Numbered from the stretch's first letter, positions 6,773 to 14,507 are shown. The stretch: DNA of 19,816 nucleotides from SH-MAG3 sp035461245 (GCA_035461245.1 DATHVP010000003.1:1-19816); one strand, 5' to 3'. Notes: a model not told the origin generated them from the letters alone. Made by a program: numbers and translations.

Positions 6773-7785
6773 GCGGCCGCCGTCTCCATGGCGGAAGCCA
6801 GGTAGCCCTCCAGCAACGTCTCGGCCTGCTGCAGCGATACCACGCGGAACAGATCTTCCCGCAACTGCTTGCCACCTGGCAGCCCCTTGGTATACCAGCC
6901 GAGGTGCTTGCGGAACTCGCGCATGGCCAGCTCCTCCCGGTCCCGGCCGGGCACGCTCTCCCGGAACGCGATGGCCTCCCGGGCGTGGTCCAGCACGACG
7001 CGGAATCGCTCGGTCACGTCCGGCGCCGGCGGGACCTCCCTGCCCTGCAGGGCTGCCCGTGCCTGGTTGAAAATCCACGGCGCGCCGTGGGAGCCGCGGG
7101 CGATCATGATGCCGGCACAGTTGGTGTGCGCCTTCATGCGCGCAGCATCCGCGCCGCTCCACACATCACCATTGCCGATGACGGGGATGTCCAGCGCTTC
7201 CACGACAGCGGCGATCTCGTCCCAGTTCGCATGGCCCGAGTACATCTGCGTCCGCGACCGGGCGTGCAGGGTCAGGACCTGCGCGCCGGCGTCCTGGCAG
7301 CGCAACCCGATCTCCACCGGATTGCGACTGTCCTCGCTCCAGCCGCTGCGCACCTTGACCGTCGTGGGGATGCTGATGGCGGCACGCACCGCGCGGATAA
7401 TCTGCTGCACCAGGTCCAGGTCCCGCAGGCAGCCGGATCCGCCGTTCCGGGAAACCACCTTTTTTACCGGGCAGCCGAAGTTGATATCCAGGAAGTCCGG
7501 CGCATACGCCTCCTCGACGAGGGCGGCGGCCTCGGCCATGGCGACGGGGTCTGCGCCGAAGATCTGGACGCCGATGGGTCGCTCGACCTCGTCAAAGCGG
7601 AGATAACCGTGGGTCCGCTCGCTACCCCGGCGGAGGCCCTCGGCGCTGACGAACTCGCTGACCACGACATCGGCGCCGAACCGCCGGCAGAGGCGACGGA
7701 ACGGCGATTCGCTCACACCGGCCTGCGGCGCGAGATAGAGGGGCGTGGACCCGTCGTTGAGTCGCGCGATCAGCTTCTCGAACAT
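6769..7785 (-). CDS. dus: tRNA-dihydrouridine synthase (DusB-like)
   Basis: This FMN enzyme reduces uridines in the D-loop of tRNA to dihydrouridine, using NADPH. The 338-residue protein has the N-terminal TIM barrel with LAPQAGVSESPFR (18-30), the catalytic motif INFGCPVKKV with Cys105, the tRNA and flavin-binding TLHARSRTQMY (172-182), the phosphate-binding IGNGDVWS (203-210) and IARGSHGAPWIF (228-239). The C-terminal helical domain includes HLGWYTKGLPGGKQLR. These fit the DusB branch; I cannot settle the exact target uridine. It is the first gene of a dus-larB-cyclase set and overlaps larB by 4 bases. The start at 7785 lies six bases after a -10 box, so the transcript may have almost no leader. 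Confidence 0.93.
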   Translation of the reverse strand: MFEKLIARLNDGSTPLYLAPQAGVSESPFRRLCRRFGADVVVSEFVSAEGLRRGSERTHGYLRFDEVERPIGVQIFGADPVAMAEAAALVEEAYAPDFLDINFGCPVKKVVSRNGGSGCLRDLDLVQQIIRAVRAAISIPTTVKVRSGWSEDSRNPVEIGLRCQDAGAQVLTLHARSRTQMYSGHANWDEIAAVVEALDIPVIGNGDVWSGADAARMKAHTNCAGIMIARGSHGAPWIFNQARAALQGREVPPAPDVTERFRVVLDHAREAIAFRESVPGRDREELAMREFRKHLGWYTKGLPGGKQLREDLFRVVSLQQAETLLEGYLASAMETAAA

Positions 7786-7791
7786 CCTCGG

Positions 7792-7820
7792 AATTTAGCG
7801 GCAACCGCCAGTTGGATCAA
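7792..7820 (-). promoter_or_regulatory. dus promoter, placed for a leaderless transcript
   Basis: On the minus strand TTGATC (7815-7820) and TAAATT (7792-7797) are 17 bases apart. Only CCGAGG separates the -10 box from the ATG at 7785, so transcription would start at or very near the start codon. The divergent promoter for the EIIA gene lies just to the right. Confidence 0.55.
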
Positions 7821-7832
7821 TCAGATGCGGCT

Positions 7833-7861
7833 TTGACACCCCCTGAGTCCACCTGTATCTT
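7833..7861 (+). promoter_or_regulatory. Promoter of the EIIA and zinc-ribbon pair
   Basis: TTGACA (7833-7838) and TATCTT (7856-7861) are separated by 17 bases, a near-consensus sigma-70 arrangement. The expected start near 7868 gives a leader of about 43 bases before the GTG at 7911. Confidence 0.7.
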
Positions 7862-7900
7862 TGCAGCGCCCGAACCCGCACCCTGCGGCAACGGACAACC

Positions 7901-7905
7901 GGAGG
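7901..7905 (+). promoter_or_regulatory. Ribosome binding site of the EIIA gene
   Basis: GGAGG five bases before GTG at 7911 decides the start over the in-frame ATG at 7812. Confidence 0.7.
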
Positions 7906-7910
7906 CACCT

Positions 7911-8363
7911 GTGCAATTGAGAGAATTTTTCGATAAAGAGGCCGTCGCCCTGAACGTTCAGGGCGACACGAAGGACGAGATATTGCGCGAACTCATCGCG
8001 CTGCTGGACCTGGATGAGAAGAGCGAGGGCATCCTGTTCAAGATGCTGAAGCGGCGGGAGAACCTGGGCTCCACCGGCATCGGCCGGGGCATCGCCATCC
8101 CGCACTGCCGTTCCCTGGTCGTCAACAAGCTCCGTGTCGCGTTCGGCCGCAAGCCGGCGGGCGTGGAGTACAACGCCATAGATAACCAGCCGGTGCACTA
8201 CTTCTTCCTGATCGTGGCGCCGCCACTGGAGGTCAGCAACCAGTACCTGCCGGTGCTGGGCAAGCTAGCCCAGTTCGCGAAGGACCCGGAGATCACGCAG
8301 CGCCTCGATTCGCTGCAGTCAGCAGAGGAGTTCCTCAACCTCCTCGAAGAGAAAGCAGCATAG
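7911..8363 (+). CDS. PtsN-like PTS EIIA domain protein
   Basis: A 150-residue single-domain EIIA of the fructose/nitrogen (PtsN) type. It accepts a phosphate from HPr on a histidine; orthologues then pass it to an EIIB or act as regulators through phosphorylation state. The active-site motif is GRGIAIPH with His65, preceded by LGSTGIG, both typical. The GTG at 7911 was chosen because GGAGG (7901-7905) lies five bases upstream and the family begins with this LREFFDKE helix; an upstream in-frame ATG at 7812 overlaps the promoter region. No membrane EIIB or EIIC of the fructose type is nearby, so a regulatory role is likely. The EI and HPr encoded at 12708-14779 are its probable phosphate donors. 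Confidence 0.88.
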   Translation: MQLREFFDKEAVALNVQGDTKDEILRELIALLDLDEKSEGILFKMLKRRENLGSTGIGRGIAIPHCRSLVVNKLRVAFGRKPAGVEYNAIDNQPVHYFFLIVAPPLEVSNQYLPVLGKLAQFAKDPEITQRLDSLQSAEEFLNLLEEKAA

Positions 8364-8374
8364 GACGGCAGCAC

Positions 8375-8737
8375 ATGCATCCCCAGCTCGAAATCCTGCT
8401 CCAGCTCCAGGACCTCAAGTCCCAGCGTCGTGAACTCGCGGAACATGACCGGGAGGTCGAGGAGCAGGAGTTCCACATCAACGTGGACGACGCAATCGCC
8501 GAGCTCGACAACCGGATCTCGGAACTCCGGGAGGAGCTACCGAAGCCGCTCCAGTCACGACTCGCCCGGTTCGCCGGTCAGTCCGGAGCGCGGGCCGTGG
8601 TCCCGGTCATCAACGGCATCTGTTACGGCTGCTTCTCCGCGCTGCCGACGGCGGCGATGAGTGATCTGCAGCGGAACGATCGGGTCAACCACTGCGAGCA
8701 CTGCGGCCGGTTTCTATACGTGGTTGTGACTGACTGA
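8375..8737 (+). CDS. Coiled-coil C4-type zinc-ribbon protein
   Basis: The 120-residue protein has an N-terminal helical, charge-rich region (about 5-58) likely to form a coiled coil. It is followed by a compact zinc ribbon with Cys83-x2-Cys86 and Cys107-x2-Cys110. This matches the widespread C4-type zinc-ribbon (former DUF164) family, but it is only about half the usual length, because the long N-terminal coiled coil is shortened. The molecular role in the family is poorly defined; nucleic-acid or protein binding is an inference. It begins 11 bases after the EIIA gene, shares its promoter and ends before the terminator at 8788. The ATG at 8375 is used, with an AGGACGG-like ribosome site upstream. 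Confidence 0.8.
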   Translation: MHPQLEILLQLQDLKSQRRELAEHDREVEEQEFHINVDDAIAELDNRISELREELPKPLQSRLARFAGQSGARAVVPVINGICYGCFSALPTAAMSDLQRNDRVNHCEHCGRFLYVVVTD

Positions 8738-8787
8738 GACTCCCGGCCGGCTTCTCGCCGGCACGGGCCGCAGGGACATCAGCAGAG

Positions 8788-8816
8788 AAGCCGCGTGCCT
8801 CGCGTACGCGGCTTTT
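8788..8816 (+). terminator. Intrinsic terminator of the EIIA and zinc-ribbon pair
   Basis: AAGCCGCGT (8788-8796) pairs with ACGCGGCTT (8806-8814) around a 9-base loop, and the T-run covers 8813-8816. A smaller hairpin (GCCGGC, TTCTC, GCCGGC) lies just before it, near 8745-8765. Confidence 0.75.
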
Positions 8817-8819
8817 CAT

Positions 8820-8856
8820 ACATCCGGGGTGCGCGCTGCCAGCGTGCACCCGATGT
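8820..8856 (-). terminator. Inverted repeat just past selB
   Basis: ACATCCGGGGTGC (8820-8832) pairs with GCACCCGATGT (8846-8856), with a small bulge and an inner GC-rich stem. It starts 9 bases after the selB stop. There is no T-run, so its role as terminator for the long minus-strand operon is only suggested by position. Confidence 0.4.
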
Positions 8857-8864
8857 GGACCGGT

Positions 8865-10736
8865 TCAGGCCAGCAGGCGAGTGTCACCGCTTCGAACAGT
8901 GACGCCCGTGCGGTCGAAGTGCTCCAGCAGAGGCAGCAGGTGCTTGCGGGACAGGTCCAGAACCTGCCTGAAGTCAGCAATCCCAAGTGCCTTCCCTGAC
9001 GCCATTTGCGACCGTATGGCCGACGCGGCGTCGGAGACGGCCGACGCATGCGACCAGCGCCCGGGCGCCAGGCGAACCAGGGTGCCTTCCCGTTCCAGGT
9101 GCGCGAGCAGCGCACCCAGTTGCGGATGGTTCGCAAGGTCCGCAGGAAGCTCATCATCCGTGGGCGCCTGGAGCGCCGCTTCCGTGTAGATCTCACGAAG
9201 TCGCTGCAGCAGCGGCTGCTGGTCACCGGCCGGACGGGGCTCGTGAGCGGGCAGCGCGATGCAGCCGTTGCGGGATACGACGGACCCATCGGCCAACGCC
9301 GTCGCCAGCACAACGTCAAACAACGCCGCCCCCGTGTCTGCATCCACGGCGCGCCGGAGCGCTTCCCTTTCCATGCCCGGCTCGATGGGGGCGCGGGCGT
9401 GGAAGGCCGTGACGGCCGCGGTCAGCCGACGTGACGCCTCAGCAAGGTAGCGGTCGAGCACGAGGCGATCGCCGACCCGGGCCGTATCCTCGCTCATGGT
9501 GCGTTCGCTCCCCTCCACCGCCGCGCCCGGTGGGAGCAGCCGCGGCAGGTCGGCGAAAGCCAGACCTGCCGGCCCCGCCAGTTCCAGCAGCGAGTCCAGC
9601 GCCGTGTCCGGCCGTGCCAGGTCCGCCAGCAGGCGCCGGGCATCGGCGGACCAGCGTTTACGGCGCATTGCCACGGGCTCCAGCACCACCGCCCCGCCGA
9701 TGGTCCGTGCCGGGGACCAGGCACGAATGACCACCCGGTCCCCCGCCCTGGCGACCAGCGGCTTCTCCAGCCGGAGCTGCGCAAGGCCGTCACCGCCGGG
9801 TTCGATGGCGCCGTCCGCCACAGCCACGCGCCCGATGACTTCGCCGGTTGCGAGATGTACGTGCACCCGCTGTCGCGTCACCACCGGGCCGCCCGCATCC
9901 GCCAGCACGTGCATCCTCACCGTCAGCACGGACGCTGCCGGCCACATCGCGCCGGCGATGAGCGTGTCGCCGCGGGCGAGTTCGTGGCGATCGATACCCG
10001 CAAGCGCGATGGCGCCGCGCTCGCCAGCACGGATTTCGTCCACCTCGGCACCGTGACGCTGCAGTCCGCGGACGCGCGCAACTTCGCCACGGGGATGAAT
10101 GATGATCCGGCTGTCCCTGTCGAAGCGTCCGGACCATACGGTGCCGGTGACGACGGTGCCCGTCCCGTGCACCGTGAATACCCGATCCACCGGTAGCCGT
10201 GCGACGTCGTTCACGTTCCGATCCTCTGCCTGCGCCGCCGCATGGGCGAGGGCGGTGCGCAACGCCGGCAGGCCCTCGCCTGTTCGGGCAGACACGGCGA
10301 GGATCGGGGCCTTGGCGAGGTGAGTGCCTGCGAGAAGGGCCTGCACGTCATCGGTGACGAGCTCCAGCCAGTCCGGGTCCACGGTCTCGACCTTGGTGAT
10401 GGCGACGACGCCCCTGCGCACGCCGAGCAGCCGGACGATGGCCAGGTGCTCCCGGGTCTGGGGCATGACCCCCTCGTCGGCGGCCACGACCAGCAGGACC
10501 AGGTCGATGCCGGTAGCGCCGGCCAGCATGTTCCGGATGAAGGCCTCGTGACCTGGCACGTCCACGATGCCCAGTTCGATGTCACCCAGTTGCAGGCTGG
10601 CAAACCCGATGTCGATGGTGATGCCCCGTCGTTTCTCCTCGGGCAGCCGATCGGTATCAACACCCGTCAGGGCCTGTACCAGCGATGTCTTGCCGTGATC
10701 GATGTGGCCGGCCGTGCCCAGGGTGAGGCGGCGCAC
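8865..10736 (-). CDS. selB: Selenocysteine-specific elongation factor SelB
   Basis: SelB is a GTPase that brings Sec-tRNA to in-frame UGA codons by binding the SECIS hairpin of the mRNA. The 623-residue protein starts with an EF-Tu-like G domain: G1 GTAGHIDHGKTS (7-18), G2 RGITID (37-42), G3 DVPGHE (59-64) and a G4 motif TKVE (114-117). Beta-barrel domains follow (to about 360), then the winged-helix region that reads SECIS. The final segment, SRKHLLPLLEHFDRTGVTVR, is typical of the last winged helix. The Glu in G4 replaces the usual Asp of [NT]KxD. The start at 10736 follows the recO stop after 2 bases. selA, selD, tRNA-Sec and a selenoprotein are not seen in this window; their presence elsewhere is implied. 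Confidence 0.92.
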   Translation of the reverse strand: MRRLTLGTAGHIDHGKTSLVQALTGVDTDRLPEEKRRGITIDIGFASLQLGDIELGIVDVPGHEAFIRNMLAGATGIDLVLLVVAADEGVMPQTREHLAIVRLLGVRRGVVAITKVETVDPDWLELVTDDVQALLAGTHLAKAPILAVSARTGEGLPALRTALAHAAAQAEDRNVNDVARLPVDRVFTVHGTGTVVTGTVWSGRFDRDSRIIIHPRGEVARVRGLQRHGAEVDEIRAGERGAIALAGIDRHELARGDTLIAGAMWPAASVLTVRMHVLADAGGPVVTRQRVHVHLATGEVIGRVAVADGAIEPGGDGLAQLRLEKPLVARAGDRVVIRAWSPARTIGGAVVLEPVAMRRKRWSADARRLLADLARPDTALDSLLELAGPAGLAFADLPRLLPPGAAVEGSERTMSEDTARVGDRLVLDRYLAEASRRLTAAVTAFHARAPIEPGMEREALRRAVDADTGAALFDVVLATALADGSVVSRNGCIALPAHEPRPAGDQQPLLQRLREIYTEAALQAPTDDELPADLANHPQLGALLAHLEREGTLVRLAPGRWSHASAVSDAASAIRSQMASGKALGIADFRQVLDLSRKHLLPLLEHFDRTGVTVRSGDTRLLA

Positions 10737-10738
10737 GG

Positions 10739-11482
10739 TCAGCCGGCGTGGAGGCTGGTCACCAGGAACTGGAGCGAGCGCAGCGGTGACCCCTCCAGGA
10801 TGTGATGCTCGAGATAGCGGGTCAGGAGCCGCCAGTGTCCCTCGGTGACGGGCGCGTGAACGGCGTGTCCGCGATTGAATCCGGCCAGTGCCGCCCTGGC
10901 GTGGGGTGGAAGGAGCCGTCCTGGCAGACCCGCCGCACAGGAGGTGCAGCGCACGCCGCCGGCCCCATAGTCAAAGGATGCGGCGGCGGCGGCGTCCACC
11001 ACCGCCCCGCACGCGATGCACGCATCCAGTTCAGGCGCGAAGCCCAGCGTAGCGATGACGTGCCAGACCGCGGCCAGCGCCGCTGTCTCAACGGCATCGC
11101 GGTCGGCGGCCACGAGGCGGTCCAGGCCGGCGGCGACGGCGTCAAAGAGTTCCGGCTGGGGTTGTTCACTGCCTGTGCGGATCACAAGTTCCGCTACCAG
11201 CGACGCGCTGCCGAAGCGGACCAGGTCTCGCCCGAGGTCCTGCCGGCTGCGGGTCAGGTCGAAGCCGCCGAGGGTCTGCAGGTCACGGCTGTCGCGTATG
11301 TACAGCGCGGCTACGCCCTCGGCGAACGGTTCCAGCGTGCTGTAGCGGCTGCGCGGGCGCGCGGCGCCTTTCGCGATCGCCGACTGCACGCCGGCGCCCC
11401 GGGTCAGGAGCCGGACGATCCGGCTGGTGTCGCCGTACGGAAAGCTCTGCAGGACGATGGCGTCCGTAGGCAACAGCGCCAC
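10739..11482 (-). CDS. recO: DNA repair protein RecO
   Basis: RecO works with RecR (and RecF) to load RecA onto SSB-covered single-stranded DNA and to anneal strands. The 247-residue length is normal. The N-terminal OB-fold region begins with DAIVLQSFPYGDTSRIVRLL and contains the basic AIAKGAARPRSRY (35-47), typical for the family. A helical domain follows, with a four-cysteine zinc site: Cys155-x2-Cys158 and Cys179-x2-Cys182. The GTG at 11482 is chosen because AGGGG lies seven bases upstream and longer versions run into the preceding gene. It sits 4 bases after that gene and 2 bases before selB, so all are probably cotranscribed. Confidence 0.92.
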   Translation of the reverse strand: MALLPTDAIVLQSFPYGDTSRIVRLLTRGAGVQSAIAKGAARPRSRYSTLEPFAEGVAALYIRDSRDLQTLGGFDLTRSRQDLGRDLVRFGSASLVAELVIRTGSEQPQPELFDAVAAGLDRLVAADRDAVETAALAAVWHVIATLGFAPELDACIACGAVVDAAAAASFDYGAGGVRCTSCAAGLPGRLLPPHARAALAGFNRGHAVHAPVTEGHWRLLTRYLEHHILEGSPLRSLQFLVTSLHAG

Positions 11483-11486
11483 GATG

Positions 11487-12131
11487 TCACCCCTGGCGCA
11501 GTTCTGCGACCAGGCGCTGCCGCTCCTCCAGCATGGACGCACGCTGCGCATCCGGCGCGGTGTCCATGCGCTCGTCGAGTTCGGCGATGCGGATGAGGCG
11601 CGCGCGGTCACCGGGGATCCGGCCCTTCGGTATCAGGGCATAGATCACCACGCCAGCCACACCCAGCAGCGGGATGAGAATCAGCACCCACGTCCGCGTC
11701 TGGTCCTGCCGGCGGGGCATGGGCATCGCGAAACCGCCATCGTCCGCCATCATGGCGCTGGCCGACAGCTCGGGCAGCCCGACCTGGATCAACTGGTCCA
11801 CCGCCGCCTCGTCGCCCGCCCGGAACGGCGGACCGATGTACAGCTCGCCGTCATACCGGGCGGCAACGAACAGGACCGCAGCCGTGTCCGCCTCAGCTTC
11901 GGCGAGCAGTTCGAAGCGGCCGTCCGCGCCGCTTACCGTTTCGGCGATGGTGGCACCGCCCTCCGCGTTCACGCGATGCAGCACGACGCGCTGCTCGGCC
12001 ATGGGCGTGGCGTCGGGCCCGAAGACCTGGCCTCGCACCACCAGCTCCTGGGCCAGCGCCGGTGACGCCCACAGCAGTCCGGCCACGACCGCGGCCAGAA
12101 CGGATAAAGGACGCAGCATTGCCCGCCTCAT
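11487..12131 (-). CDS. Exported, membrane-anchored protein with a carboxypeptidase-like regulatory (Ig-like) domain
   Basis: The 214-residue protein has a clear signal peptide (LAAVVAGLLWASPALA, cleavage after Ala27). Residues 30-90 (VVRGQVFGPDATPM, VSGADGRFEL) resemble the carboxypeptidase regulatory-like or Cna-B-like beta-sandwich. A strong membrane segment spans about 148-167 (VLILIPLLGVAGVVIYALIP), followed by a charged helical tail of about 45 residues (LDERMD, LEERQRLVAELRQ). The topology suggests a sandwich domain outside the cytoplasm with a cytoplasmic tail. The start ATG at 12131 shares ATGA with the stop of the bifunctional-nuclease gene, so translation is coupled. I do not know a function for it; its position between the nuclease and recO may be only operonic. 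Confidence 0.75.
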   Translation of the reverse strand: MRRAMLRPLSVLAAVVAGLLWASPALAQELVVRGQVFGPDATPMAEQRVVLHRVNAEGGATIAETVSGADGRFELLAEAEADTAAVLFVAARYDGELYIGPPFRAGDEAAVDQLIQVGLPELSASAMMADDGGFAMPMPRRQDQTRTWVLILIPLLGVAGVVIYALIPKGRIPGDRARLIRIAELDERMDTAPDAQRASMLEERQRLVAELRQG

Positions 12132-12661
12132 GGGTTGAATCGTCCGAAGTCTTCAGGGTTCATGCGCCGCAGGTACTCCCGCAGCTGTTCCGGCGTTAGG
12201 CTGTCCGCGTCGGGCGGCCGCTCGGAGCCGGGTTCCGAGATGAAGTCCTGTTCCGAGGCGTCCGCGATCTCGATGGCCGTATGCTCCAGCAGGTCGTCCG
12301 TCGTGAAGATCGACGCAGACATGCGCAACGCAATGGCGATGGAGTCCGACGGTCGCGCGTCCACGCTGATGAGCTCTGCATTGCGCTGAATGATCAGCTC
12401 TGCAAAGTACGTGTTGTCCACGACCTTCGTGATCATCACGCGCAGCAGCGAGCCGCCCATTCCGAGGATGACCGATGCGAAGAGATCATGCGTTAGGGGC
12501 CGCGCGAACTTCATCCCTGCCAGCTCCATGGCTATGGCACTCGCCTCGCCGGGCCCGATCCAGATGGGCAGGACCCGGCTGCCGTCCTCCTCCTGGAGGA
12601 TCACGACCGGCGTATTCGACGACCTGTCCAGCCCCAGACTCTGAACCTTCACTTCGATCAT
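12128..12661 (-). CDS. Bifunctional nuclease family protein (DUF151/BFN)
   Basis: The 177-residue protein carries the BFN domain, for which both RNase and DNase activity have been reported in plant relatives. The conserved blocks are visible: LPIWIGPGEASAIA (31-44), RPLTHDLF (54-61) and DARPSDSIAIALR (101-113). The C-terminal tail (about 140-177) is acidic and proline-rich. The ATG at 12661 has a purine-rich ribosome site (GGGGGAGGG) just upstream; an extension upstream would overlap the EI gene. It lies 46 bases after EI and overlaps the next gene by 4 bases. Its cellular role in bacteria is not established. Confidence 0.88.
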   Translation of the reverse strand: MIEVKVQSLGLDRSSNTPVVILQEEDGSRVLPIWIGPGEASAIAMELAGMKFARPLTHDLFASVILGMGGSLLRVMITKVVDNTYFAELIIQRNAELISVDARPSDSIAIALRMSASIFTTDDLLEHTAIEIADASEQDFISEPGSERPPDADSLTPEQLREYLRRMNPEDFGRFNP

Positions 12662-12707
12662 GCGCCCTCCCCCGGCAGCTTCACTCGGACATCCGTCAAA
12701 TACCCGC

Positions 12708-14507
12708 TCATCCCGCTGCCGTGCCCTTGTCGGCCCGGGGCAGGTTCCAGCGCCCGGAAAACAGAGACAGGTCGAGCCAGCGTGACAGTTCCGCGACCAG
12801 GATCGCAATGACATCATCCCCGGTGGGAGCCCGCAACGCCCGCGTAACAGCCTCTCGGGCCTCACCGGCAGGTACGCTCCGAACGACCTTTTTCACTTCC
12901 GGCAGCGAGGACGGAGCGACACTGATGGCATTGATGCCCAGGCCGAGCAGCAGGAACACGCCCAGGGGGTTGCCCGCCATCTCCCCACACACGCTGACCT
13001 CGATGCCCGCGGCCCTGCCCGCACGAGCCGTCTGCTCCATGAGCCGGATGACGGAGGGGTGAAACGGGTTGTAGAGTCCCGCCAGTCGCGAATTGCCCCG
13101 GTCCACTGCGAGCGTGTACTGGACCAGGTCATTCGTGCCGATGGAGAAGAAATCCGCGTAGCGGGCCAGTTCCGCAGCAGTCAGCGCGGCAGCAGGCGTT
13201 TCGATCATGACGCCGAGTTTGTACCCGGCGTTGAACGGCACGCCCCGCTGCTCCAGTCCATAGGCTTCCTCGTCTATCATCTGCCTGGTGCGACGGATCT
13301 CGGAGATATCGCTGACCAGCGGCAGCATGATCCGCACGTCGCCGTGCGCCGTAGCGCGCAGCAGCGCCCTCAGCTGCGTACGGAACATGTCCGGCGTATC
13401 CAGGCACACACGAATTGCGCGCCATCCGAGGAACGGGTTCTCCTCCGGCGGCATGTGCAGAAACGCCGGGAACTTGTCTCCGCCCAGGTCGAAGGTGCGG
13501 ATGTACACGGCGTCGTCCGGGAACACGTCCAGCACTTCCCGATAGCAGCGGTACTGTTCCTCCTCTTCCGGCGGCGCGCTGCGGCCCACCACGAAGAATT
13601 CCGTGCGGTACAGACCGATGCCGCGCCCTCCGTGGCTCCGCGCCACCGACGCTTCCGACGGCAGGTCAATGTTCGCCCGCAGCAGGACCGGCTGCTGGTC
13701 GGGCGTGATGGCGTCCAGGTGGGCCAGCAGCATCAGTTCCTGCTCCCATTCCCGGACCTTGATGTCCCGCTCCCGGTAGACACGCCGCTCGTCGGCCGTC
13801 GGATTGACGATGACGCGGCCCTCCCTGCCGTCCAGGATCAGATCATCGCCGGAGGCCACGCCTGTTGCCAGCTCGCCCAGGCTGACGACAGCGGGCAGGC
13901 CGAGGGACCGGGCCAGGATGGCGGAATGGGACGTCCGCGTGCCAGCGTCCGTGGCGAGTCCCAGGATCCGGTTGCGGTCGAGCTGCACAGTGATGGTGGG
14001 CGTCAGGTCCCGGGCGACGAGGATCACCGGTTCCTCGATACTGCTCAGGTCCGTGTCGGGATCACTCAGGTCGAGTAGCCGGCGGATGACACGCAACTGG
14101 ATGTCCGACAGATCGTTGAGGCGGTCCATGATCATGGGGTGACCGCTGCGTGACCAGGCCGACTGTATCTCCAGCATGCGCAGTTCGAAGGCGCGTGCGG
14201 CCGACAGGTGATTGTCGCGGATGTACTCGACGGTGCCGTCCACGAGTTCGGCGTCGTCGAGCATGAGCACCTGCGGCTCGAAGATCTGTGCTTCCACCAT
14301 GCCCAGGCGGCGTTCGGTATGGCGCTGGATCTCGCGGATGCGGTCCTGTGCCCAGGTCCGGGCGTCGTGGAAACGCTGGATTTCGTCGGCGACGTCGCCA
14401 GCGTCAATGCTGGTGTGGGGTACCCGTGGCAGTTCCCAGAGCAGCACGTGGGCCGGACCCATGACAATGCCCGGCGACGCCCCGATGCCGTCGTGTATGC
14501 GTCCCAT
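12708..14507 (-). CDS. ptsI: PTS enzyme I (phosphoenolpyruvate-protein phosphotransferase)
   Basis: Enzyme I takes phosphate from phosphoenolpyruvate onto a histidine and passes it to HPr, starting the PTS relay in the cytoplasm. The 599-residue protein has the HPr-binding helical N-terminus. The swivelling phosphohistidine motif is GTRTSHSAILARSLGLPAVV, with His194 (189-208). The PEP-binding barrel has GIGLYRTEF (296-304), FDLGGDKFP (339-347), NPFLGWRAIR (357-366), SIGTNDLVQYTLAVDR (455-470) and VCGEMAGNP with catalytic Cys507 (506-514). All key residues are present, and there is a short extra C-terminal tail. The start overlaps the HPr stop as TGATG, so the two partners are translationally coupled. 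GGGGAGG upstream serves as ribosome site. Confidence 0.96.
   Translation of the reverse strand: MGRIHDGIGASPGIVMGPAHVLLWELPRVPHTSIDAGDVADEIQRFHDARTWAQDRIREIQRHTERRLGMVEAQIFEPQVLMLDDAELVDGTVEYIRDNHLSAARAFELRMLEIQSAWSRSGHPMIMDRLNDLSDIQLRVIRRLLDLSDPDTDLSSIEEPVILVARDLTPTITVQLDRNRILGLATDAGTRTSHSAILARSLGLPAVVSLGELATGVASGDDLILDGREGRVIVNPTADERRVYRERDIKVREWEQELMLLAHLDAITPDQQPVLLRANIDLPSEASVARSHGGRGIGLYRTEFFVVGRSAPPEEEEQYRCYREVLDVFPDDAVYIRTFDLGGDKFPAFLHMPPEENPFLGWRAIRVCLDTPDMFRTQLRALLRATAHGDVRIMLPLVSDISEIRRTRQMIDEEAYGLEQRGVPFNAGYKLGVMIETPAAALTAAELARYADFFSIGTNDLVQYTLAVDRGNSRLAGLYNPFHPSVIRLMEQTARAGRAAGIEVSVCGEMAGNPLGVFLLLGLGINAISVAPSSLPEVKKVVRSVPAGEAREAVTRALRAPTGDDVIAILVAELSRWLDLSLFSGRWNLPRADKGTAAG

Noticed and set aside
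6773..7162. Extension of larB to an ATG at 7162
   Set aside because: The added 130 residues are dus read in another frame; the GTG at 6772 forms a normal overlap and gives the family length.
7812..7910. Upstream ATG start for the EIIA gene
   Set aside because: It would begin inside the promoter and add 33 unconserved residues; GTG at 7911 has GGAGG at ideal spacing.
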